A DNA stretch of 64,000 nucleotides from Semisulcospira habei (lineage: Eukaryota > Mollusca > Gastropoda > Semisulcospiridae), in contig BTPG01000007.1 of assembly GCA_036245525.1 (NCBI GenBank), positions 128,966,375 to 129,030,374 of the forward strand. The letters are read 5' to 3'. The translations under genes were made by a program, and so were the position numbers. Positions within the stretch are counted from its first letter, which is position 1, and every line of letters starts with the position of its first letter. Below, in pieces: positions 1 to 11,928 of this stretch. The notes below the pieces were generated by a model. The model saw only the letters and a list, made by a program, of their open reading frames with translations, had not been told where the DNA came from and ran no database searches.

Positions 1-1859
1 GAGACTCCGCTGGGATGCCATCTGGCCCTGCTGCTTTGCCATTCTTCAAAAATGCCACTGCTTTTCTGATCTCTTCCCGGCTGGGTCTGTCACAGCTGAT
101 GGGTAGGTCGGTCTCTGCCGGCTGGATGTCGGGGGGGTCGGGTGGGCTAGGTCTGTTCAGTAACTCTTCAAAATACTCGGCCCATCTGTCGAGTTGGTCT
201 GCTCTGTCTGCAATAGGCTTGCCTTCTTTGTCTTTTACTGGTCTTTCTGTATGGCCATACTTACCCGACAATCTTCTGGTAATGTCGTAGAGCTGTTTCA
301 TGTTGCCGCTGCCTGCTGCCTTTTCTGCCTCTGCTGCCAGGCTGTCTGTGTAGGCCCTCTTGTCTGCCCTGATACTCCTCTTCACCTCGCGGTTGGCTTC
401 CGAGTATTCCCCCTGTGCCCTTACTTTGGCTGCTCTCGTGCGACTGTTGTTGACCGCTGCTTTCTTCTGCTTCCTCGCTTCTATCTTCTTCAAGGTCTGT
501 GCCGACAGCCAGTCCTTGTGATGGTGTTTCCTGAACCCTACAGTGTCTTTGCAGGTTGAGTTCAGCGCCTCTCTAACTGCCTTCCACTGCTGCTCTGTGG
601 TGACCGCCTCCTCTTCATTTACTAGCTCCTGTAGCGCTTGAAACCGGTTGGACAGCACCAGTTTGAACTCTTCTCTAACTCCAGTTTCTCTCAGGAGGCC
701 TACATTATAGCGCTGTCTTCTTGTTGTCTCTGTGCGGCTTTTCTTTAGCTTGAGCTTCATTCTTAAGGTAAGCAGATGGTGGTCTGAGGCGACATCTGCT
801 CCCCTCCTCACTCGAACATCTTGAAGGGATCTTCTAAATTTCTTGCTAATGCAGATATGGTCTATTTGGTTCTCTGTTGTATGGTCAGGTGAGACCCAAG
901 TTGCTTTGTGTATTCTTCTGTGTGGGAAGATGCTGCCTCCAATGACAAGTCGGTTTAGAGCACAAAAGTCTACAAACCTCTCCCCGTTCTCACTCATCTC
1001 CGAGCCTAGTCCCTGTCTCCCCATCACCTCTTCGTATCCGGTGTTGTCCTCCCCTATTTTGGCATTAAAATCGCCCATGACGATGGTGATGTCTCGCTCC
1101 GCACATTTGTCCACGGCACTCTGGAGTCGGTCGTAGAACTCCTGTTTCTCTTCCTCGTCACTGTCATTGGTGGGTGCATAACACTGGATGACGTTCAGCT
1201 TGAGCTTTTTCTTGGTTTTAAAGGCTGCTGTTATAATTCTTGGCCCAAGAGGTTCCCAGCCCATCAGCGCTCTCTGTGCCACTGGTGACAGCATGAGTGC
1301 TACTCCTTCTGTATGGGGAGCATTCTCCTCTTCATGACCTGAATACAGAACCATCTCCCCACTTAACAGCCTTTTCTGGCCAGACTGCGTCCATCTGGCT
1401 TCACTGATGCCTAGCAGGGAAAGATTGTACTTTTGCATTTCCGCTGCTATCTGGGCGGCCTTGCCGCTCTGGTACATGGTCTTGACGTTCCATGTGCCCA
1501 TGGTTGTATCCCTGGATAGAGAGAGGCGGCTCGGTCCTGTGGCTTCCGAAGACTTCCGGCTTTCACCACAGGACGTCATAAGTCTTCTAGTAGAAGAACC
1601 TTCCTCCTCCAGGAAAGGAATTACTGTTAGTCTTTTCGTCGGCGTTTTTGTAGCTATTTCCTTTTTTGCAGGGTGGGGAAGCTACCCCCACGCCCAACCC
1701 CCTTACTAGGAGGACCAGGGGTTTTCTGTCGGGGTCACCTTCCCTTAGACCATGTTGGTTCACGGCACCTTATTTCATTCGGTGCACCCCTCTCACGAGG
1801 GACCCCCTATCCACCACCCAGGGGACGCGCCTCAACGCCGTATGGTCCCAGCGCGAGGG
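1..1859 (-). mobile_element. RTE-type LINE, 5' part, cut by window edge
   Basis: This stretch is nearly identical, over its whole length and in the same orientation, to 24872-26755 of the complete LINE further right. It therefore contains the 5' leader (about 1580-1859) and the endonuclease and early reverse transcriptase coding region on the minus strand; the frame seems to run off the left edge. The poly-G run that is 31 bases long in the other copy is only 7 here, interrupted by T. Differences are scattered point changes, so the two insertions are recent. The 5' end is placed at 1859 because the two copies diverge right after CCAGCGCGAGGG. The element lies within presumed intron 1 of the AUTS2-like gene. 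I did not check every codon for stops. Confidence 0.9.
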
Positions 1860-1964
1860 ATTGGATGATTACGATTACGAATTGACACGTCTGGAACGAT
1901 TTAGGGATGACTCGATTCGTTTGCCGAGTGACAGCTCTCCAATTGCAGACATCTGTTCTCTCAT

Positions 1965-2160
1965 TTAATCCATTTAGCTCCGACGCACTACAGCAGATGG
2001 ATCGACTATAATTCTAGGGTAGTGCCAGATCAGCTTGGCGCCATCAGGCGCCAAGCTGATCTGGCACTACCCTTGAATTGTCATGGTCGATCCGTCTCCT
2101 GCAACTGGTAACAGGCGTTAGCCGACACCTTCAAAATGTGGGAAATGCGGCTTACAGACG
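1965..2160. mobile_element. piggyBac-like MITE with hairpin A
   Basis: The element begins at TTAA (1965-1968) followed by TCCATTTAGCTCCGACGC, matching the end of the copy at 61977. Its centre is an inverted repeat (1995-2097) whose inner arms, GGGTAGTGCCAGATCAGC plus TTGGCGCC, pair perfectly around a four-base loop. The outer arms have several mismatches. The right terminus is decayed and I cannot fix its end precisely. No coding capacity is seen. Confidence 0.75.
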
Positions 2161-3060
2161 TAGATCTATCATCGTGAGCCTCCGCAACCGTGAAAGCTCA
2201 TGACGATCTATCTATGTCTCTTGCATTTGGGTCCTGTTCAGTGTGTATCGACAATCAAAGGGTTCACTAAACACAATTCGGTTTTAGAGGGATATCGATT
2301 TCAGCTTGAATTTCTCGCCGACGCTCAATGATGTTTTAGAACACGAGCATGGCCTATCAGTGCCATCAGTAAACCGAGCACGTTCTACAGTATACAGCTG
2401 AAACATCTGCGCAATGCAGACAGCTGAAACAGATGAGCTCCATAAATCACTTTGATGCTACCAGCAATGACAAGGGAAGGGTCGCTACATACATAGACTG
2501 GTTATTGCTAAAAAGCCAAACTTGTAATGTAGTTTGAACAACTTTTCAAGAGAAAAAAAAAAACTAGCTAATAGACTGTAGATAAGGTAGTTCTCGACTT
2601 TGAGCGCCTGCAATTTAAAAACCTACATAAAGCGCTGTAAACGATCCGGAGCATGAATATGATGAAACAATGATGATTCCTAACACCTTTGAGGGCGCAC
2701 GACGCATCTTTATTATTGTTACTACCACACAGATGCGCTTTCGAGCTGAGAAGTGAATAACTCACTACCACTTGCAATTACGTGGTAATGGTGGGTTGTT
2801 GTTTTTACTACGATATCCAGTGCGATGCATTATGGTTGTCAGTAACCAACGTTATCTAAGCATCAGCCACAGAAGTGAACAATTTGAACAGACAGCTCGG
2901 CATGTGAGTACCATCTGTACGCGGATGAATACAAAGAAGCATCCATCTATTTAATTATTTATTCATGCACCGACTGACTCTAAACAACCACCGCTGATTG
3001 GGGCTCAAGACATCCAAACTGATAGACCTCTGCACCGCCGGTAATAACTGATCGTTGTTT
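2161..3060. other. Intron-like stretch without recognised features
   Basis: A mixed-composition, AT-leaning sequence without a convincing reading frame or splice-bounded exon. I see no hairpin of the dispersed families here. It probably belongs to intron 1 of the minus-strand AUTS2-like gene. Confidence 0.4.
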
Positions 3061-3095
3061 GAAAGGCTGTTCCTGTATCTCCTATCCTACCATCT

Positions 3096-3161
3096 GCAAG
3101 AGGCATAGATCATCATGAGCCCCTGCAGTCGCAGGGGCTCATGAATAGCTATGTATCTTGC
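3096..3161. repeat. Hairpin B copy
   Basis: Inverted repeat with arms starting GCAAGAGGCATAGAT and ending at CCCCTGC/GCAGGGG around an AGTC loop. The inner arm is symmetric for CCCCTGC where most other copies have CCCCCGC, so both arms carry the variant. The outer right arm has point changes. The flanking element ends are not clear. Confidence 0.85.
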
Positions 3162-3782
3162 AAATTTATACTTCTGCTAATCCACGTCTCTTGGTAATCG
3201 TCTACCTGTTACTTTCTATCTCTTCTCCTTAGTTGCGGGGAGTCGTCAGGGTGTATCGTGAATGATTGCAGTTTGAGCGAGTGTGTCTGCCTGGTGGGCA
3301 GCTAGCCATACTGTTTATAATCGATGACTGCAGGGGAACACAAGCATCTGAATTTTGATGCTGTATTTGTAGATGGTGCGCCTTCGCCTTTGCCATCGAT
3401 AAAAATCTGAGGCAACTGATCACACTGAAATAATCCGATCAACAGAAAGGAGCAAGATGATCTTTCGCTTAATAATGCATAAAACATAACATGTCATAAA
3501 ATTCAAATGGTACTTAAAAATCAGTAAATAATATCATGTTTCGGTGTCAATGGTTATGACATTGCAATGCTCTTACTGTGAAGTTTTGCTGGTAAAATAT
3601 CGACATGTTAAAAAATAATCTTCTGAAACTTTTGAACGCCAGTCCGAAGACGACCCACTGAAGGTGAGCTCAAAAGTCTCAGTTGAATCTTAAGGTCTGC
3701 CTGTTTAACACATTCAACCCCAGAACCCAATACCCAATTTGTAAGCACCCCTCTGAAGGACTGTATTATAATTTCTGAGACA

Positions 3783-3878
3783 GATCGAGCATGATAGTTC
3801 AAGGGTGGTGCCAGAATAGCTTGGCGCCGATGGGCGCCAAGCTATTCTGGCACCACCCTTGAACTATCATGCTCGATC
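3783..3878. repeat. Hairpin A copy, perfect 46-bp arms
   Basis: Two 46-base arms pair without mismatch around a GATG loop. The arms start GATCGAGC where most copies have GATCGACC; the complementary base is changed too (GCTCGATC), a symmetric variant shared with the copy at 58387. The flanks resemble the ends of the 214-bp subfamily (GGGGCTGAATGAGT on the right) but have lost clear TTAA borders. Confidence 0.92.
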
Positions 3879-4316
3879 CATGTCTTGCTGTGGTGTGTCG
3901 GGGCTGAATGAGTACAGAGAAGAAAAAAAAATGTGTGAACTGTGATTCTAAAACCGTTACACATTACTGAACCGGTGTCGGAATCGCAGTAACAACGGAA
4001 GTGAGTTGCCCGTTCGCCTCATAAGTGAAAAGCCGTGTGCCTGTGCAAGAAGAGAGACAGGGAAATAAAGAGGGAGCGAGGGCAGAAGAAAGGAGCCGTG
4101 GCTGGCGAGAACCATCCATAAATCTTCCCGTCCATAACACCCTACAGCCCCCTCCATCAAACTAGGCCCCCACGCTTCCCTTCCCACGACCAGTTTACAC
4201 TGCTCCCCGTGAGTTTTACTAATTTCAGAAGAAAAAAAAATGAACAGTGCGCTACCCACCACAGCGCACATGTGTACAAATCACGGACGGGAGAACCGCT
4301 GGACCGTCTTACTCTT

Positions 4317-4386
4317 AGCACAAAGGGTGGTGCCTGATTAGCTTGGCGCCCCAGGCGCCAAGCCAATCAGGCACAACCTTTGTGCT
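4317..4386. repeat. Hairpin A variant
   Basis: Inverted repeat AGCACAAAGGGTGGTGCC...GGCGCC with a right arm differing at two or three positions. The outer arm (AGCACAAAG/CTTTGTGCT) differs from the usual TTCAAGGG/CCCTTGAA, again on both sides. Downstream, about 4400-4900, lie related decayed fragments such as the GACATGATTGGAAAATC and GACAAGATTGGAAAATC pair near 4450 and 4690. Confidence 0.8.
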
Positions 4387-5029
4387 CATGTCACTGTGGC
4401 CCTACACCACGCATTTTGATGTGATTGTGAAACTTAAAGAGGTATACCGAGACATGATTGGAAAATCTATAAGCCAGTTGCCTCCAGGCACCAAATCTAA
4501 CCAAGCACTACCTTATGCCAACATCGCTGCGCTACCTCTGCACATAACGTGAAAATAAAATGGCCGCGATGAGACCATTTTAATAGTAAACAACGCACCA
4601 GCCGCACGTGCCAAGCTCATTAGACACTACCCATATATGTCCTGGTCAAGCCACTTCCCCCATGTTACGTGCGACTGAAAGAATCATACTGGGACAAGAT
4701 TGGAAAATCCATAGGCTTACGCACACCGGTTGCCATTCTTAATGTATCATTTATCATCCATAAATTTACTGTATCCGTCGATTGTGTGGCATCATACACC
4801 GGCGTCACAGATTACAAAGGATTGAAAATTTATGACCATTCATCTCAGCGCTGTGATCATAACTCTAACAAAGCTATGGATTGAATGTTACCGGCGCCTG
4901 TTTACTTGAGCCTGTCAATTTGATCGCAATCCAAGTACGCTAGCGCTTTAACCCCCTCAATGACAAATTACACGTTTTGAAACCATGACAGACTGAAAGC
5001 AAAGCTAGTTAAGAGCTGTAATGAATCCA

Positions 5030-5092
5030 GCAAGAGGCATAGATCCTCATGAGCCCCGCAGTGCGGGGGCTCATGAGGATCTATGCCTCTGG
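5030..5092. repeat. Hairpin B copy
   Basis: Nearly perfect inverted repeat beginning GCAAGAGGCATAGATCCTCA and mirrored on the right. The centre has lost a base or two compared with the consensus (CCCCGCA/GTGCGGGGG). The surrounding element ends are decayed. Confidence 0.88.
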
Positions 5093-5099
5093 CATTTCA

Positions 5100-5920
5100 G
5101 GTAATGCTGGTGTGTTCTGACAGCGAATCAGTTAAACAATTTATTTCCCACTTGTAGAGACATTGAAAGAATATGACACGTCAAATAAACAACGTTCCCC
5201 GTGTTTTGCAAACTTGTTTTCACTGCCTTGAATAAATATAATCTATCCTAGATATAATGTGATCATCTCCACTCTAATATCTAACTCTAATATCTATGTT
5301 GACTTATTCCGCTTATAGCCATTTGCTTTGACTGCTGATGCCTACACTTCACTCAAGACTTTGTTTTCCTTACACATTTACTGTTCAAGTTACATTTTAG
5401 CGCCAACGGCGGGTGTTTAAAGAGCCTTGACACTGACAGTGTCTGGTGTTTACATCAGCGTGGTGTAAAAATGTACAGGGAATTGATTGAAACATTTACT
5501 GTACTTTACTCCACGTTCATACAGCAATACAGTTTTAGGTAAACAACGCGTTGCACTCAAATCGGACACTGCTACATCTGACCAGCAAGGACTACCCACC
5601 AACCACGAATAGCTTTCTGGCAACTACGACGTAACCGACGTTACAATACCGGCGACTTCTAAAGTGTCAAGCAACTGGTAGCGTAAGCAATGCTTGTCTT
5701 TCGTTCTCATACCGTTTTTGGACATTGTCATGTGGAACTAGAAAAGCAGAAGACCATAACATTAATATTCTCACCGCTACAGCTCAGTGAACACCAAACT
5801 TTATGTACGCAGGATTAGTCACGCTACAAAATTACCTGTGTCACTTCACACGCTGATCCCTGAGGTCGAAATATCCACATTCGGGAGTTGTCATATACAG
5901 ACACTACGACAGTTCAATGA
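5100..5920. other. Intron-like stretch without recognised features
   Basis: No coding exon, RNA gene or hairpin family member is recognised here. Short AT-rich runs only. Probably intron 1 of the AUTS2-like gene. Confidence 0.4.
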
Positions 5921-5923
5921 AAC

Positions 5924-5979
5924 AGACCAACCATAATAGTTCAAGGGTGGTGCCACCCTTGAACTATCATGGTCTATCT
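5924..5979. repeat. Hairpin A copy with collapsed centre
   Basis: The outer arms (AGTTCAAGGGTGG and CCACCCTTGAACT) are joined directly by TG. The whole inner third, CCAGAATAGCTTGGCGCC and its mirror, is missing. What remains is a short palindrome with flanking CATAAT/ATCATGG sequence, as expected from a symmetric deletion at the tip of a hairpin. Confidence 0.85.
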
Positions 5980-6730
5980 ATTGTTATAGTGTCATGATTG
6001 GTTGGTTTTATCCTGCCTCGTGACCTCGTCACCCTTGCACTTCCACTCCAGGCCACATGGTTAATCCTGCATCCTGGACACAACGTATTCAAGTAACTGT
6101 ATATGAATCGATCATGATATTTGTTGCAAGCCCCGGGGTAGTGTCTAACTCTGCCCACGAAAAGGCGCGGAAGTAATCAGGCACTACTCTGAACTATCAC
6201 AGTCGATTGATTGGTGATGGAAAGAAAAACGTGATCAAAACAACCAGCAACCTTTTACGTTCAATGCTAAAAAAAAAAAAACTCCCATAAAGTAAGTCAC
6301 TGCTTCCTTTAGGATTAGAAAACTAGCTAAGTCTGCAGACCTTCTAACAGTACCAGGCGAAAACAGATTACAGCAATTCTGTGCACTGTAATCCGTTGTC
6401 ACCTACATTCTGAGCGAGCGAGACCCCTCCGACATAAAAATGCCGAAACAAGGCAAACCAAGACATAATTCACAATTTAACACGCCAGTAAAGTATTAGG
6501 GTCAACCCAGTGTCACATGAAATTGAAAAGGCTATTGGAAAATAATGTAAACTTACAACACACTCAGGGATCTTTTTTTTTTTTTTAAAATTCCTAGTCT
6601 ACCTCGTAGTGAAGTCGCTCTTTTTGACAAAGCTTATACACACGTCTTTGACAAGGGTATATTAAAATTGTATGTAAAGTAATTTAACTAATTAACTGAC
6701 CTATTTTTTATTAAATAATATGAATCTGCT

Positions 6731-7028
6731 AACCCTCTGGTTGTTAGTAGCCGATTTTGTCACGATGATTCCTGCAGGAAGCATCATGACAAAAAAAATC
6801 AGCTACCAACACCAGTGTGTGAAATAAGCTTGACTAAAATAGTTCCAAGGCTAGTGCCAGAATAGTTTGGCGCCTCTAGGTGCCAAGCTATTCTGGCACC
6901 ACCCTTGAACTAAAGCCATTTATCTATACCCTTATCTGAAAGTACTGTAATGTAGATTGCATATAAAAGTATGGCAGTGTACAAATTTGAAGCTTTTACT
7001 GTTTTAGCCTCAGTATGATATGGGTTAA
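6731..7028. mobile_element. Composite MITE: family D palindrome joined to hairpin A element
   Basis: The left part (6731-6812) is a family D palindrome (TTAGTAGCCGATTTTGTC... mirrored to ...ATCAGCTACCAA) with an innermost CCTGCAGG. It runs directly into the ACCAGTGTGTGAAATAAG segment and hairpin A (6841-6911) of the subfamily seen complete at 61224-61440. The right end is GATATGGGTTAA (TTAA 7025-7028). It looks like one element inserted into, or recombined with, another at their shared TTAACCC-type end. Hairpin A here has several mismatches. Confidence 0.75.
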
Positions 7029-7229
7029 CTATTACTAGTATTAGTCATGCACGAGCAGTTTAGCCACCACTGTTGAACTTCGTGATCAAAACTGTGTGTA
7101 TAATTATATCTCATTATACATTGCAAACTGCTTCACTGCAGCCTATATTTATAAACAATCACTAGTGTAACACATGCAACTCAGTTTAGTTTTATGAGCA
7201 AACAGCATAATTTGTGTTAATACCTAACT

Positions 7230-7295
7230 AGAGACACAGATTCTCATGAGCACCAGCAAATGCAGGAGCACATGAGATTTGAGAATCTACATCTC
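7230..7295. repeat. Decayed hairpin B copy
   Basis: The arms GATTCTCATGAGC and GCACATGAG...GAATCTAC are recognisable but imperfect. The outer GCAAGAGG is lost. It is an old member of the hairpin B family. Confidence 0.6.
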
Positions 7296-7950
7296 CTGAA
7301 GAAACGTCAGAGAGACCTACATGTGCGTGCATGTGGAGAAGTCTGATCAATTGATACAAAATTATAACTGGATGCTGAGAGAAGTGGACTCATCAAATCG
7401 AGATACGACCAAATCACACAGATAACATCAGAAACTATATGACAACATCAAACGACACCAGCAACTGTCATGAAATCAATTGGCCAGTTATTCGTCACTG
7501 TAAACGGCTCAATAAAAAAAAAAAAAAAAAAACATCCATTAAAACTAGCGAAATGCTACATGTTTCATGCCTGTCCACAAATAATACAAAACAGCAGGAA
7601 ATCAAGAAAACAAACCAAAACCATCGTGGTGACGCACTGGTGTCAACATTAAAGTTTAACCCGATCGAAACTTGACAACGAAAGTGAATTTCAAACGTAA
7701 CAGACTTTTTAATTTAAAAAGTATACATGACGATGTCTTCTTGTTTTTTAAACTGTGAATATAATGAGTGTTATTCCTACTATTAGAAACAGTCGGAAGC
7801 ACGAGGTGATTGTCACAGGAAAACCCATACATGTCTAGCATCCGAACCGATGTGACGCGTCCTGTCTGAAGTACTTTTTGTCCACTTGATTCCAGTACCC
7901 TGTGCATGTATTATCGATTATTCATTCTCAGCTGTACGCTCGACCCTCCT

Positions 7951-8075
7951 GTGCATGCAGCCACCAGTACCGTGGCTGCATGCACAACCCGGTAAGCAAA
8001 AGGTCCTCGGGCCGACGTCGGCAGCAGTGGGCGGGCCCACTGCTGCCGACGTCAGCCCGAGGACCTTTAGCTTAC
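7951..8075. repeat. Two adjacent palindromes, second of GC-rich family C
   Basis: The first palindrome (7951-7985) pairs GTGCATGCAGCCAC with its complement around CAGTACC. The second (7992-8075) has 40-base arms running from GTAAGC through CCTCGGGCCGACGTCGGC to CACTGCTGCCGAC, nearly perfect. Family C also occurs at 54170-54247 and 62821-62933 with ends of the CCCAGTGCGC type. The role is unknown; a foldback transposon is likely. Confidence 0.85.
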
Positions 8076-8189
8076 TGAGAAGAGTGTCATTCTTCAACGT
8101 TATCGGCGTATGACTGTGGCTCTTTCAATCTGATAAAATTTGAAGTGACGACAATTTCAGCAAAATACAGGCATAGATCCTCACAAGAC

Positions 8190-9200
8190 CCCTGCCCCCC
8201 CCCCCCCCCCCCTTTCCTTCTATATATGCATCATGCAGATCTCTGGAAGGGACTAGGTATACAGGGTTCCTGCGTCTACTGCGCCTAGCTTCTCGGCCGC
8301 TCAAAACTGATCACCCAAAAGATCCTTCACACAGCCTGATTGAGGGGTCATTGTCTGCAGTAACGACTCCCTGTCTGCCCATTCCAGTGCAAAAGGGACA
8401 CGAGGATGAGAATCTGCATTTAAATGACCCTAATCAATGACACCAACATTATTAATAATTAAATTGTCACATCCTCTAAATGTAACAACAGGTCAAGCTG
8501 ATAATTCTCACACAGCGTAGAAAAAAGTTCAGCCTAATGATACATTATAATTCTTATTCTTAAACTCCCAGAACTAAGAGTTCATTCTATTGAAAGGAAG
8601 TCATTTAATGCTGAACGTTCAAGAGTTAATGACCACACTGTCACTGTGCTGAAGTTTAACAGTTTGAAATTAATAACGCATCAAGAAAAAAAAAAGATCA
8701 TGATCATCAGGTGAATGCTAACTGACAAGACAATTATTCTGACTCAACACTGATTACTTTCTGAAAAGCGCAACATTATTAACAGTTATCTGCGCTCATT
8801 AGTCAGAACAGATCACATCAATCATGAGGGCACTACAACCAGTCATAGCTAATTATTGCTGGTAAACTATAACCTAAATTAAAAAATCGTATTGACTTTT
8901 CAACTTCTCCCTTGGTGTTTGTAAGAAGAAAGAAACTATGCACTCACTCTATGAATGACAACTTTGCTCACAATGTAAAGTATGTTGTATGAATATTTAT
9001 AAGCATTCTAACAGCATATCTTTTTAAGCTAAATGTTACACATAATCACGGCGTATTTTTAAAAAAAAAGTATGCACTGAATAAATTGCATACCATACAT
9101 AGCATTCTTTGCGCGTGTCAGTTCCATGTGAATGCCTGTAAGTGAGAAGTGCGACAGGGTTGTCACAGCCTGTCAAATTGCGTGAGCCTGCCCGGAAACT
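8190..9200. other. Intron-like stretch with C tract, no gene recognised
   Basis: Contains a poly-C run (about 8195-8213) and AT-rich sequence. The fragment GGCATAGATCCTCACAAGACCCC just before it (8171-8193) is a half copy of hairpin B. I see no exon. Confidence 0.4.
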
Positions 9201-9634
9201 AAGCCTATCTAAATGTCAATATCGACCAACACCTCAAAAATAAATCCTCTCTTATTCCTTCCGTGTTTTTACCCTCTGGGTGTGGCCGAATGCCCTGGGG
9301 AGAAAGGAAAAAATGGGGGTAAGGGGGGTCAGAGCATAAGGCCGGCGCGACGTTGTCATGCATGCCCCCGTGCCACTGACCGCCGTTTGGCACAAAGCTC
9401 GGGCCGCAAGGCAGGTGGCCTGACAGTTTTCTGGGAAGAAAACACTGGTCCCCCGCATCATCACCGTCCCACTTTACTACCAGATAGCACGCAATCTCAC
9501 TAACAATTCCAATCAAAACAAACGCATATGGCTGTAGATGCCTTGTCTTTGTCTTGGCAGGAAGCGGTCCCTGAAAGAGTTAGCGCTTGACGGGCCGAGA
9601 GCCCAGGGGTTGCGAGTGAATAGCGTCTGCTTAC

Positions 9635-9892
9635 CTCCAAATCCTCCAGTGTTTTGAAGCTCATGATGGCAAATCCGTCGATAATGTCCTCTTCACATTC
9701 GTGTGAGGAGTTGTTGCGTTGTCGTCGAATCTTTGCACGACATTTTTCTTTGCTTGAGGAGCGAGGGGGTGAACCTTCCTGCTCCTCCCCGCTGAAGCCC
9801 TCATCCACAAGATTTTGTTTTTCCTGATTGAGTTGATGCGCTCTCTCCCTCCGCTTGGTGCGATTTCGCGGCTTGCTTGGTTCGGTCTCCAT
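9635..9892 (-). CDS. AUTS2: AUTS2/fibrosin-family protein, first coding exon
   Basis: The minus-strand frame begins with ATG at 9892-9890, runs 86 codons and ends at a consensus splice donor (GAG|GTAAGC, GT at 9634-9633), phase 0. The exon is rich in Lys, Arg and Glu near the N-terminus (for example RTKRRERAH). Near the end it holds EEDIIDGFA followed by SF-T-E-LE, which matches the conserved N-terminal block of vertebrate AUTS2 and fibrosin-like proteins. Vertebrate AUTS2 is a nuclear factor that works with a Polycomb PRC1 variant and CBP/p300 to activate transcription; that role is family knowledge. The following exons must lie left of the window after a first intron of more than 9.6 kb, and long first introns are also typical of vertebrate AUTS2. 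The frame reads on past the donor into intron, so the donor choice rests on the splice consensus and the homology end. Family assignment rests on one short motif plus basic composition. Confidence 0.7.
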
Positions 9893-10400
9893 TTTCTACG
9901 ATAAATGGAGCCTTACCCACACAAAAATCACCACATAAGCACCTACAGGCTTCGGGCTTGATACTCCGATCCTCCAATGGTACTCCTTTGGCACAATTTC
10001 GGCAGAATCAGGCAAAATATTTCAACTTTGCGAGCTCCGGACTGCTCCACGATTGTTCAAATGGCGGAACACACAATATGGCCGCAGCACTAACACGGCC
10101 CTGGCAATGTTCCTCCGCCGTGCCCAGCTGCATATAGTGCGCGATCGAATGCTTTGTGCGACAGAACTAGGTCACAGACAAGCACTTAAAAAGCCATTTG
10201 CTTTCACTTCAGACGGATATGTTGCAAAAAGTATCTATGTTACGAACGTGTGTACATTCTACAACGGGCGGATAAAATGTGTACAGTGCGCTATCTTAGT
10301 ACGCGCTTTTGTGAAGCCGAGAGTCAGTGAATGACACACTACCCACTTGATCGCGCGGCTGTGTAGTTCGGTGGGCTGCACGTCGGATCCGTTCTGTGTT
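9893..10400 (-). promoter_or_regulatory. Putative 5'UTR and promoter region of AUTS2-like gene
   Basis: This stretch lies directly upstream of the ATG on the minus strand. It is less AT-rich than the surroundings and has several CpGs (GCGCGATCG-type segments near 10140 and 10340). I see no clear TATA box and cannot place a transcription start. A gene diverging to the right is possible but no convincing exon is visible. Confidence 0.35.
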
Positions 10401-10685
10401 GGCAGTTCTTGAAGTTCTGTTCAGTCCCACTTAATGGATGAACGGACTTGTCAGTCAGTCCATTGAGTAGCAATTAAACAAATAACAGGAGAACTTTATT
10501 TTTTTTTGTATACTCGGCGTGTTACTCGAGGGACGAATACTGAATTGTATCTGAAAGTTCATCAAATCATTTTTCGGTACGGCCCGGGCTGTCACCGCCA
10601 CTACAGGCTAAACGGCTCCGGCTTCAGTGAACTATCAGTTATAACAGCTGGTAGGCACAAAATCGAATCGAAAAGTGGACACTCT

Positions 10686-10894
10686 TTAACCCCTTCACTG
10701 CCGAAAAAAGTGAACTGACACCGCCCAACTGCAAGAGATATTGCGGCGGCTCATGAGGATCTATGCCTCCTGATAAAACCATTTTGTATCCGGCAGTGTC
10801 TCTTTTGATTGGCGGCTGACTTTGAATTTCAATTCTGACAATGATTTAAAGTAAAAACACAATCTGCATCCGCTGGCCGTCAGGGAAGGGTTAA
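10686..10894. mobile_element. piggyBac-like MITE, hairpin B type, decayed centre
   Basis: Ends are TTAACCCCTTCACTGCC on the left and an imperfect complement, GGCCGTCAGGGAAGGGTTAA, on the right, giving TTAA at both borders and a length of 209 bp. The central hairpin is reduced to CTGCAAGAGA...GGCTCATGAGGATCTATGCC. No reading frame is present. This copy shows the ends most clearly. Confidence 0.85.
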
Positions 10895-10949
10895 ATTCCA
10901 CTATAATTATGTACCAACAAAATTCATATTTGTTGGGGTTTTTTTGGAT

Positions 10950-11040
10950 TTTTTTTTTTTTTTGGGGTGTTGTGGGGGGGGGGTTCTTGTTTTTTGTTGT
11001 TATTTGGGGAAGAGGGTGGGGGTGACAGGAGTCCTTTTTT
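10950..11040. repeat. T/G-rich low-complexity tract
   Basis: Runs of T and G with little else. Nothing functional is recognised. Confidence 0.8.
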
Positions 11041-11635
11041 TTCTGGAGTCAGTGGGCAGTCATATGCTTCAGCAAAAGAATTTCTCTAACTTGAGTTTCC
11101 AACAGACATGTCCGTATTGTAGACTGTTGCTGGCGTGCAAGTCGAATTAAATATATGCGCACACATTCATTCAATATTCATTCATTCATTATTCATTCAT
11201 TCATTCATTCATTTCCTCTCAAATATTTAATTCTATGTATCTGTTGATCTTTAAGTCTTTTACCGAGCGTACCACTCATTTGTTCGATAGGTTGGCTGGC
11301 CGCTGGTCAGTGACTAACTGGCTGGTTGCTTGCTTGCTTCCTTTTCCTTGTAAATAATGAATAATAATAATAATAATACATAGTACTGACTTGTTTAGCG
11401 CTGTTCTCCAGGAAAACACTGGAATCACTGCGCACGCACAACACGGCACACCCTCTTCCTCAGACACACGCACGATTATACACTACTTTAAACCACCTCA
11501 TCCCTTCCCAACACCTTACATTCACTTCCTCTGGGATCAGAATAAAAGGCAGTCAGTCAACAGTTAGCCGGCCTAAAGATGAGACAGCTAAAAGCTTGCT
11601 TTTGTTTTTTGTTACGTTTGTGCGTGCATATTGCC

Positions 11636-11636
<1 letters not shown>

Positions 11637-11716
<80 letters not shown>

Positions 11717-11830
11717 GAGAGAGAGAGGGAGGGGGTGGGAGGGGGGGTTGCATGTGCGTGTGTGTGTATATTTTGATGGTATGTATGCACAGAGACAAGG
11801 ATGCACAATTCGCAACTGTAACACATCAGG

Positions 11831-11927
<97 letters not shown>
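11637..11927. repeat. Two (GT)n microsatellites
   Basis: GT arrays occupy 11637-11711 and 11841-11927, separated by GA-rich and mixed sequence. The His and Val/Cys frames they generate are artefacts. Just upstream, 11160-11215 is a degenerate (ATTC)n run and 11355-11375 a short (AAT)n. A half copy of hairpin B follows at 11943-11975 (GCAGGGGCTGATGAGGATC). Confidence 0.95.

Positions 11928-11928
<1 letters not shown>

Noticed and set aside
3783..3878. Stem-loops as intrinsic transcription terminators
   Set aside because: They resemble rho-independent terminators in shape only; there are no T runs and no bacterial genes.
8284..8330. CTTCTCGGCC segment as a U2 snRNA 5' end
   Set aside because: Similarity stops after about ten bases; no branch-site pairing region or Sm site follows.
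9205..9516. 103-codon minus-strand frame left of the AUTS2-like exon
   Set aside because: It lies beyond the splice donor, has no acceptor in a sensible place and no similarity I recognise.
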